From Candolleomyces eurysporus (lineage: Eukaryota; Basidiomycota; Agaricomycetes; Agaricales; Psathyrellaceae): a stretch of 64,000 bases of DNA. The notes beneath the pieces were generated by a model. That model made no database searches, was not told the DNA's origin, and worked only from the letters and a program-made list of their open reading frames with translations. The first letter of the stretch is position 1. Each line of letters begins with the position of its first letter. Positions 22,535-35,508 of this stretch are shown piece after piece. Position numbers and translations under genes: made by a program. The stretch lies in assembly GCA_027579435.1 (NCBI GenBank), contig JANBPK010000806.1:1-64000 (forward strand). Reading direction: 5' to 3'.

Positions 22535-25500
22535 ATGAGCGGGAGCTCCTTGCTTCTTCCTCGCTCTCTAGTATTTCTCGTTCTCTTTTTCGTTCTCAAT
22601 TGCACAGATGCCGTCCTAGTTCCCTTTTCAGACTGTTTCAACGCACCGGCCAACCTCCAGAACAAACTCAACGTCTCCACCGTTTACGCACAAGTCCTCA
22701 GTGACGAGCTGGACGGCACAGTCCTCAACCTCACAGTTTTTGGGAATAGTCCATCCCAAATCGTTGGCTTGACGAATGAGAGTGGAAGCCTTGGTAAGTC
22801 TGTGGAAGCACCTTTTCAGAGCATTGTTATCAACCAACGTCCGCAGCCACGCTTTTCGCCACAACCTCGATCTTGACCCTCAACGCGTGGACAAGTTCTA
22901 ATTACCTATGCGAGAATTTGAGGCCGCCATCTCCCCTTCCAAGCCTTGCAACACCCAACACGACCTACTGTCCAATTGCCGCGGGGCCATTCGCATTTTC
23001 GTCCAGAATACCGTGGGGCAATGACCGCGAACTCACAACACTACATACTCGACTGAGAGCAGTGGACCCATTTGGCGCGGAGCTCGTGTGTATCGATGTC
23101 GATACAACACCAGTGGATCCAAATCCTCACACGATTTATGGAATGGCCAACATCATATTGTGGAGCACTGTCGGTCTAGCTGTGGCATATTGGTTATTGG
23201 TTGGCCTTGCGCGAATATCAGCAGCATGGAAGCGAGGACTATCAAGGTCAGGCAAAGGGTTGTGGCCTAAGGCACAGAGTGCAGGATTCATCCTTGCCAG
23301 TGCTGTGAGCGGGGAACGGTTGGCAAACGCACCTGCCCTATTGCGCTTCTGTGAGTCCTCCACCCCAGGTTTTACATCATTTTTACTCATACACATGTAG
23401 GCACTCCTTCACTACGAGACGTCATTTTCCACACTCAATGGTGTGCACTATTGGGGATGGTGGCAGTCCAATGGCCTCAGTTCGCCTATCCTCTACTCAC
23501 CCAGACGGCTTGGTCTACGCTGGTCTTCAACGTCTCCCTAACTCCCGGAGCTCGAGATCATCTCTGGAACCCCTTGACGAACCCTCCATTCGATCCTCCC
23601 GCCGGTTTTGCTGATCAAATCGCTGATCCTCAATCCCCAATTTATATCAACCCTACGGTCCCGAATACCCTCTATACCCTCCCCGAAGGAGCTTCACATG
23701 GCATTTCTTCTTTTGCCTATACTCTTGGGATACGGCCACAAGACCTGTTTCCCACTTGTATGATCCTCTTCTTGGGGATTGTAGCAGGCACGATCGTCAT
23801 CAGTGGAGTATTCTGGTTTATTGACGTTTTCGTGACCAGTGTCTTGAAGAAGTTCACCGGAAACACCACATATGGTCCAACTAGTCGAAACGTCAAAGGC
23901 CCTGCCCTAGGCACTGCAGCGAAGGAGGTTGATACCCCCGCAGCACTCTTGGAGGAAGATAGGCCACTCACCAATCCTGGTCTGGGATTTCCCTTGACAT
24001 CAACATCATCACGGAACGCCCTATCCATCAGTCCGAGTGGTGAGCCTCGAGAGAGAGGTTATCATCGCTCCTGGTGGTGCTTCCGTTTCCGCTCAGATAT
24101 CGGGTCATTCCATGGAAATGTTCTCCACGGCAACCTCGTTCGCCTCCTCATCCTCTTCCACCTCCCCATAACGGTCTTCAGTTGTTATCAGATGACATTA
24201 CCTCGATCAGTTGTGTCGGCCGCTTCCATTACACTCGGGGCACTGTCCTTCGTGATCTTCTCTCTCCTCATCCCAGCACACCTCGTTATACGAGTGACGT
24301 TCACCTCGACCAACAGGCTGTATGACGACGTGAGGACGCTCCTTTCACTAGGCCCTCTTTACAACCATTACCGCCATGGTTCGCAACTTTTCGCTACCCT
24401 TTTGTTCGCTACCAATATCGCCTTCGGTGTTACGATCGGCGTCGGTCAAAAGAGTGGCACCGCCCAAGCTATCATAATCTTGGTCGTTGAGGTAATCTCA
24501 GCATTGGTGACGAGTATCTGGTTACCTTGGGGAACCGGCGCCAGCATGGGCTTGATCAGCTTCCTGTTTTGCGTTGCCCGGATCGTAGTTGCTGTTTTGT
24601 TGGTCATTCTCACCCCAACAGTAAGCTTGATCGNTTTTTCGCCGTGCAACTGTAAATTGATTCCCCCTTTAGATTTCAGTGGGTGCCGGTCCCGGAGGCT
24701 GGGTAGCATACGGCATCCTCATCGTCCTTGCATTGGTCTACCTTGCCCTGGTGCTCATGCTCCTCATCAAGCTCATTGAGGCCACGATCAGAGTTTTCGG
24801 CAGGGTCGGCTTTGACCGTTCACGCCACGTTCATGATGCAGGTCTCTTCGGAGCATGTGGGCTTCTAGGATGCTGCGGGTCAAGGAGAAGGAAGCGGAGG
24901 GGCAAGGGGAAGGGCACTGGCAAAGGCAGCTCAGGGGACAAATACAAATCTTCCGAACTTGGAGACTCGCCATCCAGTCTAAATGTCAGCGGATTCCCAG
25001 TTCGGCGAAACTCCGACCTCTCTTCGTACAATCCACCTGCGGCCCTGCTTGGTGCTGACGGCGGGTCTGACCAAGGCAGCATCACGAACCCTCGATTCCT
25101 GGGGAGTGCGGATTCGAGAAAGGGGAGCACACATTCCCAACCGCCCAGCGTATTACGACCCGAGCACGCCAATCAGCCGTACCGAGAAGAAATCGACAGA
25201 GAGTGGTGGAATGAGAATGAAGGTCAAGGAGGTGCTTTTATAATGGGTGCCTGGCAGCCGTTCGGTTCAAGTGGGAATGCGACTGGTCAATCTGGGCCAG
25301 CTTCTAAATATATGTCTGTACCACAATCGCAGCAAGCTCCTAAACCTTCACCCTCTCCCCAAGCGACGACGCCGTCCACTGGGTTCTCTCGCGTTGGTGG
25401 TGGCCGGGCTCATATTGACTCGCCTTATGCAATCACCCCCACGGGCAACAACCACTCGCAACTTGGACTGCCGAATTCTTCCAATAACCCAGGACATGTA

Positions 25501-26370
25501 TTCCCATCTAGCGGACAGCTTGGCGTGCCTCCTCCACAGAACGCTGGGTCAACGCAACCTCTTCGCTCGTCGCCTGTTCAATCGCATTCCCCGTCTGCAG
25601 TAGGGTCCCATCCTCCATCATCTTTCCCTCGTCACCAAGTTCCCCCAGCTAACTACATCGATGAAGAAGAGGCTCCTCTGCCGTTGTCAAGTGTACGTCA
25701 AGCACAACCAGCCCCGGTGCCGATGGATCAACCTCAGCATCACCAACATCATGAGCTCGAGCCCTTGCCTGCAGGAGCTATGCAACCCGCCCACATCCGA
25801 ACCAAATCGCAAACCGCCATCATCGAAGATGCAGGACCGCTTTTGTACAACCCCGCTTCCTCTTCCAATTCCGCCTCTCAAACGGGTATTTCTGCACGCT
25901 TCTCTCTATCTGGCCTCCAGCCCATCAAGATACCCTCCTTCGGCAGTTCATCAGGATTGAACCCCAATTCCGCTTCCAGGACTCAACCCCCTCCTTCCGC
26001 ACCTCCCATGTTCACGCTCAGCGCGGATGATGACGAGGCTGATGACGACTCTGGTGCTGATGACCAACAACAGAAAAAGAAATGGTATCAACTGCGGAAG
26101 AAACGTCCACATAGTAGCGAAGGTCGGACGACTACGAATACGACTACTGGGTCGAGTAGTTCGTTCCCCGTTGCGCAAGATCAGGAACTGGGAGCGATTG
26201 GTGGGGAGTCGGGAGGTGGAACAGGGTCGTCCACACCCCAGAGATCGTTCGTTGTAATCCGAAAGCCGCCTAGTGGATCTATGTCAAGGTTGAATCACCC
26301 TAGTGGATCGTCGTCGCAGGGCCAACGAGCGACTTCATCTTCATCGAGGTCGAGGCCCCCAACACGGTAG
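22535..26370 (+). CDS. TRP-like/flavin-carrier-like integral membrane protein
   Basis: Four exons: 22535-22793, 22847-23350, 23401-24620, 24673-26370. The signal peptide is SLVFLVLFFVLNCTDA. It is followed by a Cys-containing ML-like extracellular domain with several N-glycosylation sequons. The membrane region contains a first segment IILWSTVGLAVAYWLLVGL, then ALLGMVAVQWPQFAYPLL, DLFPTCMILFLGIVAGTIVISGVFWF and further segments ending WVAYGILIVLALVYLALVLMLL. This ML-like plus TRP-like layout matches the fungal Flc/Pkd2 family, which acts in calcium and cell-wall signalling. The last 500 residues are a cytosolic Ser/Pro/Gln-rich tail with an acidic DDDEADDDSGADD run. An N at 24634 lies in the third intron. 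Confidence 0.82.
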
Positions 26371-26861
26371 TATTGCTCTTTAAACTTTATATATTGGTTC
26401 TTGGAGAGACAATCGTTTTCGTTCCTTTTGACTTGTTATACAGTATCTGTCTCGCATTGTTTTCTGTGATATCGTTGGACGGACCGGTGCCTTTCTTCGA
26501 GTTTTGCTCTTTTTATTGATTTCACCATTTGACAGTGGAATGCCGACTATCCCTCCTGCGTTGTTAGTGTATCTCTTCTACCATCAACGGACCTAAATCA
26601 TGCCATCTTTTGTTCCTATCATCATGACCCTTTACGACTGCCAACTCATCCTGGCTCCCATCGTATCTAGTTTAATAAAACCAATTATAATGTATCTGAC
26701 CCCTGCAGTTCTTTCGTCCAGCCAATGCCAGGTGGAGAATCACCGGGCAGGGGAGCTCGTACCAATGAGATTTCGAGCGCTCCTGGGTACATGTATTATG
26801 CAAATCTATAGGTGTACTCGATATCCGGCGTAAAAATACAGGTTTACTTTTGTTCTCATTT
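26371..26861. other. convergent intergenic region
   Basis: Holds the 3' flanks of the TRP-like gene and MET16. No gene is seen. Confidence 0.5.
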
Positions 26862-27769
26862 TCAAGCGGAAACAACAACGGACTCGGACTGTGCCTGAAG
26901 CTTTGCTCTAGCCTTCATCGCGAAATAATCTTTGTGCAGTCCACATTCCGTCTTTTCCTTTCCCTTCCACCTTCCATCGCGCTCACCCTCACCCTCCTTC
27001 ACTTTAGATGTGCTGTGCCAGTCACCGATGCTCTTGTATCCCTGGCTAAGAAGCTTGTTACGAGGGACGTTGTTGGAGTTGATGTGCCATTCGACGATGC
27101 TGAATGGCCAATTAAAGAGGGGGTTGAGTTTGAAGAGACCGGTGGCGTCGACCTCGAGAGGTTGAAGGTTCGCTCGGTCTCCGCCCTGAGATGCTCTACG
27201 GCCGGTAATGACGGATTTGACGTTCAAGTGCTCGTATGCCCTACGGGCAGGTTCGACCTGATCAATGCGGCTCAGTGCCTATTCCGTACACAGAACCCAA
27301 AATAAATCAGGCCCACCTTGACAGCATAGTCGTAGGTATTTTCGTCGTTCTCCCAGAGATTCTCGCCGTGTTTCTCTTCAAAATCGGCGGCGCTGTCGCA
27401 TCCCTCCGGCTTGTAAACGTAGATCCTCTTCCCCTCGGCGTTATCCCCATGCTTCGCATCGACATACCCATACCTCTGTTTGACCTCCTCGACCAGTTCA
27501 TATGTTTCACGGAAGTGGTACAAGGTGTCTAGGAAGATCAGAGGCGGTGGGTTGTCGGTTATTTTTGAGAGCATGTCGATGGAGACGAGGCCCGTCAAGC
27601 CAAAGGCCGTGGTTTGGTACAGGTTCGGGAGGTGGTCTAAACCCCATCGTAGAATAGCCTCAGGTGTAAGAGTGGACAGGTGGGCGTTGATGGAGGCCAG
27701 AAGATCTTCTGGGAGGGGTGAAGGCAGGGGCTTTGGGAACACTGTCACTGTGTCGGATGGAGCACCCAT
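26862..27769 (-). CDS. MET16: phosphoadenylyl-sulfate (PAPS) reductase
   Basis: Reduces PAPS to sulfite with thioredoxin in sulfate assimilation for Cys and Met synthesis. Two exons (27769-27317 and 27257-26862) give 282 residues, the family size. The PP-loop region reads TTAFGLTGLVSIDML, followed by IFLDTLYHFRETYEL and RIYVYKPEG. The second exon has VITGRRASQGGDRANL, FKLNPLFNWPFSIVEWHI and NVPRNKLLSQGYKSIGDWHST. It ends with the catalytic KTECGLH motif. The start MGAPSDTV is the first ATG in frame after upstream stops. It is transcribed toward the TRP-like gene. Confidence 0.96.
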
Positions 27770-29254
27770 TTTGTCGGCTAGATATCGATGCCCAGAGAAT
27801 TGCGAGGGTTTGTGGGGAACGAACGAGCAATGATCCTGCTGAACTATATCGCACGCAAGAGAGGGCATAAGATGGTTAATAATTTTCCGTTTTCCATTGG
27901 AGCTTTCATAGCTCATTAGTCGATGCTTTAGTGAGCAGACCGATGGTGTCAAGATGAGGAATCTTGCAAAACCGGCAACCACGTGATGGTGCCGCCGCCA
28001 CCTTGCTCAGCCGGGAAACGGGCGCTTAATTCGGGAAAAAAACATGTCAGAAATCTGATGGCGGCCTCGAGCTTTGCCAATCGCCACTTGCTTCTTGTGG
28101 CACTCAACAGGTGATTTACGGTCGTGAGCCATGCAGACCCCAGGATACAACCGATTGAACCGCAAATGATCAAATTGATCTCGGGCCAAAGGTTTCGCAC
28201 CACCAAGTATCTCAACTCCATGAGCTTTGGAGTGGGAAGTACAAGCGGTGAAGCTTGGAGCATACTGGAGTGTTTGCCTGGTGCGCAAACCTCTGGCAGT
28301 GTTACACTTCGGTTGTGCAATCGATTCCTCTGGGCTCCAGCCCGCCGTGACCAGTGGGAGGGAGGCTTGGGAAGAGCCTGTGACCGGGGGCCGTTGTGAG
28401 AATGAAGTGTCGATATTTATTGCCACACTTCGTTTGTTCGTTGCTGTCCACTACGCCATCGGGCTCGCACCAGGAGGTTGGTTCAAGTCTAATAACTCTC
28501 AAAGCATATCTCTACAGCGAAAAGCTTGCCTAACTGTATCAGAAAAATGCATGTCAACTTCTGCCCGTTCAGAGCCATAAAGCGCAGACAATAGCCTCGA
28601 GCTCGGTGAGACATTAGAATGATCTCTTCCTTTCTCCAAGTCTTCTCCTACCTTATTGGGTCTGGAAGAGCAATTCTAGTGAAAGCCGCCAGGCATTTGG
28701 GTAGTCTCAGAATAGAATGGTGTGCGGTACGAGTCACTTCGGCTTAGAAGAACGAGGCAATGCGTGGTTGCAGGTCACCAGATCATGAACAGACAGAAAA
28801 GAACCGATTCATGGCTGAATATGGGCCGAGCTATCGCCTTAAAAGTATTTGCGAGTATGGGGTTTACCAAGTGAAAGCTCCCAAGGGCGACTGCGTATCA
28901 GTTTAACCTATACTTAACTTGAAGTTCATGTGTTGCGACCGGCCGATTTTGTCGCGGCTCCATGAAAGAGTAGAAAGCATCGTTTCGTTGACCCTACGAT
29001 CGGACTTCGGGAATTGCGCACAGCAGCACCATACAGTATTGTGTAGCACGCCATACTTGATTCCAGCGGAAGTAAGCCTGGGCAGTTCACGAGTGCTTGG
29101 ACGGGAGAATTCCAGGAATTTCGGAGAGGCCGATTCCTGGACGAGTTTCATGTGGGCAAGCTCCATATAATTCAGTTCTGAAGAAACACGAAACTATTTG
29201 ATTCATTATCGAGACCAGCTTGGTTGGGGTCGCGGTTGGGGTCGAGATCGAAAC
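27770..29254. other. gene-poor stretch upstream of MET16 and the degraded borosin copy
   Basis: About 1.5 kb. Short open frames exist on both strands (for example 28320-27949, minus) but none has a recognisable domain, convincing splice model or coding-like codon use. It should contain the MET16 promoter near 27800-28000. It may hold further decayed sequence. Confidence 0.45.
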
Positions 29255-30386
29255 GATGCCCAGTTTCAAAGGTCCTCTTGGAAGTAACTGCTCAAACCAA
29301 TATCAATAGCTCCCAAGCAGGGTTCTCTCACTATTTCAGGCTCTGCATCGCGACTATCAGTCAACCTACTCTGCAGACCGTCGGGGCCATCGAGAACGCA
29401 GACGTCTGTGGTGTTGTCAATGGCCCGACCGCCGAGGCCTTCATTCGCAAGAGGAACCTCGATGTCTACGATTGTATCAGCTATACGATGACGGCAAGAA
29501 CAGACTGGACACCTACGTCCAAACGACAGAGGGTTGATTGCATCTTTTTGGTCCAAACACCAGGCAATGCAAGCGTAGATCGTGCTGGGCAAGGTCTGCA
29601 GTAGCCAGGACGTCGTCGGCCTCTTCTACGGCTACCCTGGTGTCTTCTACAGGACCGTCAGGATTGCTCGTGAAGAGGACTACCTTGCCAAGGCGATGCT
29701 TCCTGGAATCTCAGCCAGAGACTGCTTCTTTGCTGACCTCGGCATCGATCCTTCCGTCAAACGAGCAGCTTGATCCTGGTAAGTCGTCGGCGATGTGAAG
29801 TTCAACTCCATCGCCAGCGAGGGTTTTCCTCTACTATTTAAATCGACAACTGACCTGCGGTAATGGTATACAACCCGGTGACGAGCTGGTCAAGCGCCTG
29901 GGGAAGGTCTATGGCGCTGACCACAAGCTCACGCACTACATCGCATCTGTCCTTCCTATCGGCTAACCCGTTATCGACCAACCATCGGCGAGCTCAGGAC
30001 CCCCAAGTCAGGAAGAAAGCCAAGACGTGTTCTATCTTCTATATTCCTTCCGTTACTCCAAGGAAAAGCTGGTGAAAAAGGTCCTCTGTGAGCTGGCGAA
30101 TCATCAGCCTGGAACTGAGAGCTCCCCGCTCAGAGAAAATTGCGTTCGTTGAGCTTTGGAAGTCCTGGCACCCAACCCTTGAAGGAATTTAAGGCGGACC
30201 GACAAAGTCGGGTTGAAAAGATTGTGATTCCTCTCAAAAAAGAAGAGAAGGCGTATCCCTGGCCAAGGCATCCAAACCATTCTCAGCAATTGAGACTGCA
30301 TCTTTGCAAAAATTTGACGCACCGCAACAGACGGCAAGGAAGCGCTCTCTACCTCACTTATCATTGCGGTCATCATAACAACCTAG
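29255..30386 (+). pseudogene. degraded borosin-type peptide alpha-N-methyltransferase/precursor (copy B)
   Basis: Decayed homologue of the omphalotin-family enzymes, in which a SAM-dependent methyltransferase methylates backbone amides of its own C-terminal core peptide. Recognisable pieces in order are a GSLTIS-like start region near 29320, AIENADV and AFIRKRN near 29390-29450, [13 protein letters not shown] near 29610, LPGIS...[11 protein letters not shown] near 29700-29755, the LTHYIASVLP-like segment near 29930 and a C-terminal helical part. Frameshifts, stops and deletions separate them; part of the substrate-binding region near 29655 is lost. The last piece (30331-30386) follows an AG acceptor and encodes a short hydrophobic Leu/Ile/Val/Thr tail ending in TAG. 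It matches the better copy at 51.1-52.35 kb in inverted orientation. Confidence 0.85.
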
Positions 30387-30439
30387 GCGTCCGCGTTGCG
30401 GGTTCCACAGTACTGTTTTGCGCGCAATGTCCTTGGATC

Positions 30440-30810
30440 ATCGATGTATTGATATTCAAGTAAATTTGCTTTGCTCGGAGACAACTGCTCTGGGTGAATA
30501 GCGGGATGGACAAGGACACGGCAAGGGTGCCAACTGAGATACGAGATACAGAATAATACGAACAAGGTCTGTCTTCGTCATGGTTTAACCAACCCGTCAA
30601 GGCCACATAGTAACACGTACGGGAGGTAAAGGAATATGACGACGCCACTGCCTGCATCAGCCGTAGCGAGCTCGACGATGTGGCTTGTTCTCGTGAGCAT
30701 CCCGAGGGATACCTCGCTCCGTCAACCTGGAGATATGTCGCCCACCAGACGAGTGAACGCCTGTGCTTCAGCTGGGCGCTCCGATGGTTGATCGTCGGAC
30801 ACTAGAGAAA
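30440..30810 (-). pseudogene. unidentified conserved block convergent with borosin copy B
   Basis: Reads right to left from a CTCTAGTGTCCGA string. Common stretches with the other arm translate to short frames such as VALTGWLNHDEDRPCSYYSVS, but stops occur in every frame. I cannot tell whether it is a decayed gene or duplicated non-coding flank. There is no family match that I can support. Confidence 0.45.
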
Positions 30811-31010
30811 AATAAAAAAAAGATGCGGGGAAACCTCTTTATACCTCATGATCACGTGTACCCTGCGAGTTGTCTACTTCTTTTGGCCTTTCGAAATTTC
30901 AAGTTGGTCTCTTCAGTCTTCAGTTCGAGCTGGAGGAGGAAGTTTCTATCCAAGATAAAATTACCATTAAAATAATGCTAGGAATATAATGTCCCGATAA
31001 TATGCAAATT

Positions 31011-34000
31011 TCATAAGAAGGGCACCTTCTGCATTTCTCCGGCCGCCAACAAATCGTCGTCGAATGCCTCTTCCTCTCCTTCTTCACTCTCAAGGATTTC
31101 ATGGTCACCATCTTCGGCATCGTATTCGTCGTCGTAATGCTCGCCCTCCTCGTCGCTGAAATGAATATCCTCCTCTTCGTCAATGAGCGACCCCGGCATG
31201 CTGGTCATGCTCCGCCTTCTTTCTCTTCTCCTCCGCCTACCGACGGCTCCATCTGACAATGTCGCTTCATCATCATCTTCACTGTCATAGTACGACGACC
31301 CTTGAGACTCTGGACTAGCGCTTCTTCTGAGGTTATTCACGGTTGTCATGAACCCGAGAGTGGAGCTCAGACGTTCGAAAGACGACATCTGCCTCAAGTC
31401 ATTGTTCCGATAGCCCGGTTGGTCACTTGCAGCGTCTTCCTCTTCATACTTGCTGTCTCTACGGTCACCTCCTGCAGTTTGACCATTCGCCAGTAGTGTG
31501 GATTGTCGGTTTCCTAAGCTGAAGTTCCGCAGCCGAGCCAGAGCACTCTGATTCGAGGTATCAGAGCGTGCGCTCAAAGCCGGGGATGGTGGAGACAAGT
31601 CTGGTAACGGGAACTCCTGCACTGGTGCACGCCAATAATTGAAGTCTGTGTACTCTGGTGTCCACTTCCTATGGATGGGAGGGAACATCTGGTCCACAAG
31701 GTCCGTCATGTGAATGTATCTGGCGACACTCAGGTTAGGGAGGCGCAATATAATGTCACTAAGCGTTGGCTTACGAGCTCTTGTACCCAGCTAGCTCCAG
31801 CAACTCCATCTTGACCTCACCAGCGGAATCGATCGTAAAGATTCTCGCACTGGGTATGTTCACGCTCCTATAACTGAGAGCATCTGTGATACGGTTGCCG
31901 AACCCAGCATAAAACTGGTACTTGGCATGCTCCCCGAATAGCCGTTGGATGTCCCTTAGACAAGCCATCTTGAAGACCTCCGGCTTTCTCAAAACAACCT
32001 CCCTGAAATGATGAAGCAGCGTCAATAGGGTAAGCAAAGCAGTTATAGTTACAGAACGCACCGATGCAAAGACGCCATTAGTCGGTCTGGACTCATGATC
32101 ACTGGCCCCTCGGGTAGCTGGTAGTTATTCTGTTTGATCCCCTTCAAGTATCCGCGGGTAGCGTCGGCCTGGCCGATTGCGCGAGAGGTCAAGTACATGA
32201 TCTTGTATCCGTTTCTTGTGATATCGGTGTAAAGCTTGGCTACACCAAGGTGCGTCCAGTCTCTCCCTATCATTGCGAAGACGTGGCCAAGGCCATCGGA
32301 CCTACGGAAATTTTCACATGAGCGATAAGGCCAGGTTAGAAAAGCAAGGGCATACTTCGTGATAGTACCATCGATGTCCGAGACGACAACCAAATCTTTA
32401 TGGTCCCAAACGAAGATCCTGGCAGTAGCAGCGACTGCACCCGTGGCAGAAAGGGAGAAAGTAATTGTGTTCGCTCCTGGCTGAAGGTTCAAAGCTTTCT
32501 AAGAGCCCATAAAATTAACAAGATCCTCAAGATAATTAGAATGGATGAGATCGTACCAGCTGGTCAGACGTCAAACGCAGTGTCTTTGCATACCTGGTTC
32601 GCTTGGAAGATGGAGGCTGGGTTTGTGTCTGATCTGCGCCAGGAGTCTGAGGTGGCCTTTGGACCTCGTGGACAAGAGCGTTTTCAACAGCCGCAGTCAC
32701 AGCGTCGCCGCTCGGTGACGCTGCGTCTCCAGCACTAGGAACTTCCTTCTAGAACAGACATTGGTAAGCTTATGCCAGCAGTAAGATCGGGGGAAGGGTA
32801 GAAACCTGTGGGGTCGGCACCATCGATGAGGCGGGAGGTTCGATGGCCTGAGGCCTCTTCTTTCCTCGACTCCACCATTGAACCCAGCTCAAAGGTTTTT
32901 GATTACCACTGGGCAGTTCCGGCTTTTCCACCTCTTCTTGGAACGCTTGTTCAGGTGGTTCGGACTTGGCGCGCATGTGCGTTAGACTAGACTTTTCAGG
33001 AGTCGCGGGTGTAGAGGTTTCTGAAACGGGGGAGGTGGGGGAGGACTCATCGCTGGAAGGCGACAAAGGTCGGAGTGGTTTGCCTGCGGCTTTCCTCTGC
33101 AGAGCAGCATCTCTCCAGTGTAGAAGGGAGTCCACGAGGGGAGGGCAGTCGGCCCGAGTGATAAAACTGCGGAAGACATTAATAGTGGAATGCGAGAAAA
33201 AGCGAGGAATAACATACTGGTCTCCGCCAACCCAGCGAACGACAAGATCAGGACTGGATACAACGCTCTCATCATCGAGGAAGCGTTCGAAGTCAACGAG
33301 ATGTTGTTGGAATGTATCTTCATTCAGTCGGAAAGTTCCCGCTAAGCTCAGCTGAAATCCCACTCTCTGACCTTCGATTGACAAGACGAATTTGGTAGGG
33401 TCGTTTTTGCTAGCGTTTATCCTACCACCCTCCTCCTTCGACCGCCGAGACCTTCTCGATGTCTCGATATCGTCCTCTTCTCGGGAATCTTCATATTCCT
33501 TCCACCGCCTTCTGTCCGGTTTCTTATGCGAAGAAGGCTCAGCACCCTGCAGGTGCGGAGGCACACTGTGACTTCGCCCGTGGTCGGTGTCCAGAAGGGT
33601 CCTTCCTCTGCTCTCCTCTTCGTCGGCACTTCTGCTTCCATCCTCTTCCTCTTCGTCGCTGTCATCCAACACAGGCAGCCTGAAACCTCCTAGCCGCCCC
33701 TTCCGTACGTGTACCGTCTTCGACTTTGGCCTCCATCTCTCTCCAGAGCTAGACTTGAGGAATGTGGGACTTTCCACCCTCCCGCTTTTGGAGAACGTCG
33801 GCTTTATAGGAGAAGGCTGGGGAAAGTTGCCCCATTCCCACATGTACTCCTGCTGGTGCTGATGCATCACCTGTAGCCGTGTCGGTGCTCTGTTCTGATG
33901 GTGAGGGAGAAGATCGCTAGTCGAGTGTCCTGGACCTGGGACGGGAGTAAGCGGCTCAATGTCGACATCTGGTGGAGGTTCAGATGTGGCGCGGTACATA

Positions 34001-35192
34001 GGAAATGGAACAGGAGAGTTGGACGCGTCTTCATCATCAGCGAATGAGTCGGGGTCTGCTGGAGTCAATGGTGATGATTGGGTTTCGCTGGGGAGACCTT
34101 CAAGTGAAAAGATGAGCTCAACAACTAGCGGGTGATTTGGTGGAATACAAACCTAAAGGCAGTCTACTTGGAGGAAGCTGGAAGTTATCAAAGTCAGAGA
34201 AGCGCACAGTCTGATCCGAACGTTCTCTATCATGGTATCCGGAATGGTACCCTTCCATATCCAGAGCAACGTCTGAAGGAATAATGAGAAGACGACGATT
34301 TCTATTCGAAAATCTCACGGACCTTTATGATATTCTACCTCTGGAAGGTGCCCCGACGATGTTAGTGCCTCCAAGGCCGCGTCTACTCTCTGATCTTGAG
34401 CTAGCATCTCCGGGGTACGGTCACCTCCACCTGATCCGCTCTCCGTTCTTTCTGGCTTGTCGAGGTATGATGACTGATTAAGTGTGGCCCTAGACGAGGA
34501 CTTCTTGAGGAATGAGGGCACATGGTGGCTCTGTTTGGGTGTAAGGTGACTCGCGGTAGGTGCAGCTTCATCGTGCGTAGGCTGTGGGCGACCATCCAAG
34601 TCCAAATATTCCGGTTCATCCACCTGCTGTTCTTGGTGCTTCTTCAAAATCTGCTCCTCTTCTTCTGCCTTCCCTTCCTCCGATTTCTCGCCTTCCGGAC
34701 GTTTATCACGGCCCTCGTCGGTTGCACCGAACCTGGTGTCCTTCTCGGAGGCTTCAGCTCCTGCAGCGGCGGCGGTATCGTCAGCCGAAGGTGTGGTTGG
34801 TTGCAAGATAGGACTGGTTATCAAGTCTTCCGGCACATCGTCCTCTGTTTCGAACACAAAGAACGCTTCTCCGGCATCCCCGATCTTCATGTTATAGGGA
34901 ATGGGATTGCCGTTAACCGACACATTCACCTGGAACGTAAGACGGTTCAAAGTCTACATCGGCACATAGCTCCAGTGGAACGTACCTTCTTCTCCGCAGG
35001 CCGCAGGACCTGCCACTTTCCGAAGCGCACATGGAAGGGGCTGCATGCAAGCTCTGTGCCATTGCCGTCCGGGGCAGGTCGTTCTATGACGATGACATCG
35101 ATGGCTCCAGTGAGTGTCGACGGGTTGATATCCTTGTAGTATTGGTATGGCGCGGAAATTGCGTTCACAACAGCCCCGCGTAGGTAGTTCAT
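31011..35192 (-). CDS. PAH1: phosphatidate phosphatase, lipin family (Pah1/Ned1)
   Basis: Mg-dependent dephosphorylation of phosphatidic acid to diacylglycerol, controlling membrane versus storage lipid synthesis and nuclear envelope shape. The N-lipin domain starts at the ATG (MNYLRGAVVNAISAPYQYYKDINPSTLTGAIDVIVIERP) and includes SPFHVRFGKWQVLRP. A long acidic and Ser-rich linker follows. The C-terminal HAD catalytic domain contains VVVSDIDGTIT (DxDGT), DWTHLGVAKLYTDITRNGYKIMYLTSRAIGQ, GPVIMSPDRL, and AGFGNRITDALSYRSVNIP. The C-terminal 200 residues are acidic (EEEDIHFSDEEGEHYDDEYDAEDGD). Multiple short introns are present; several exon joins cross the catalytic domain. Phosphorylation by CDKs is known for the family. 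Confidence 0.95.
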
Positions 35193-35508
35193 ACCAGTGG
35201 GCTACTTGAAGGTTGTGGTCGGAGAATGAAGAGCTCAATTATGATGTTTTGGGGAAATGACGGTATGGAACAAGAACTCAAGGGGTCGCTAACGGCTCGC
35301 CCCACAGAAGTGACCGAGAGGCTAGAGCAAAATAACTGCTGGGGATGGTGGTGGCAGTTGCGCAGAAGAGGCTCATCTTGAATATCAGTTTGGAGCTTGA
35401 ATAGTCTCATTGCTGACCGCATGGTTGATACTCTCCATGTGATTGTGACAGAGGGCAAAAGACGGGATAATATTTATTCTACAATCTAAGGGTGCAGAAG
35501 GCCTATCT
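35193..35508. other. intergenic between PAH1 start and NDUFB9 stop
   Basis: 316 bp, presumably the PAH1 promoter. No gene is seen. Confidence 0.5.

Larger units (their letters stand above)
29255..30810 (+). repeat. inverted segmental duplication, left arm (copy B)
   Basis: By eye this aligns, in reverse orientation, with 50590-52354. It includes the borosin remnant and, beyond its 3' end, a further block on the minus strand (about 30810-30440) that shares long near-identical strings with 50590-50960, such as the GGTTAAACCATGACGAAGAC region near 30570. No terminal inverted repeats or transposase are seen at its ends. Confidence 0.8.

Noticed and set aside
28007..28426. Minus-strand open frame upstream of MET16
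   Set aside because: No domain, no splice model and overlapping frames on both strands; treated as chance.
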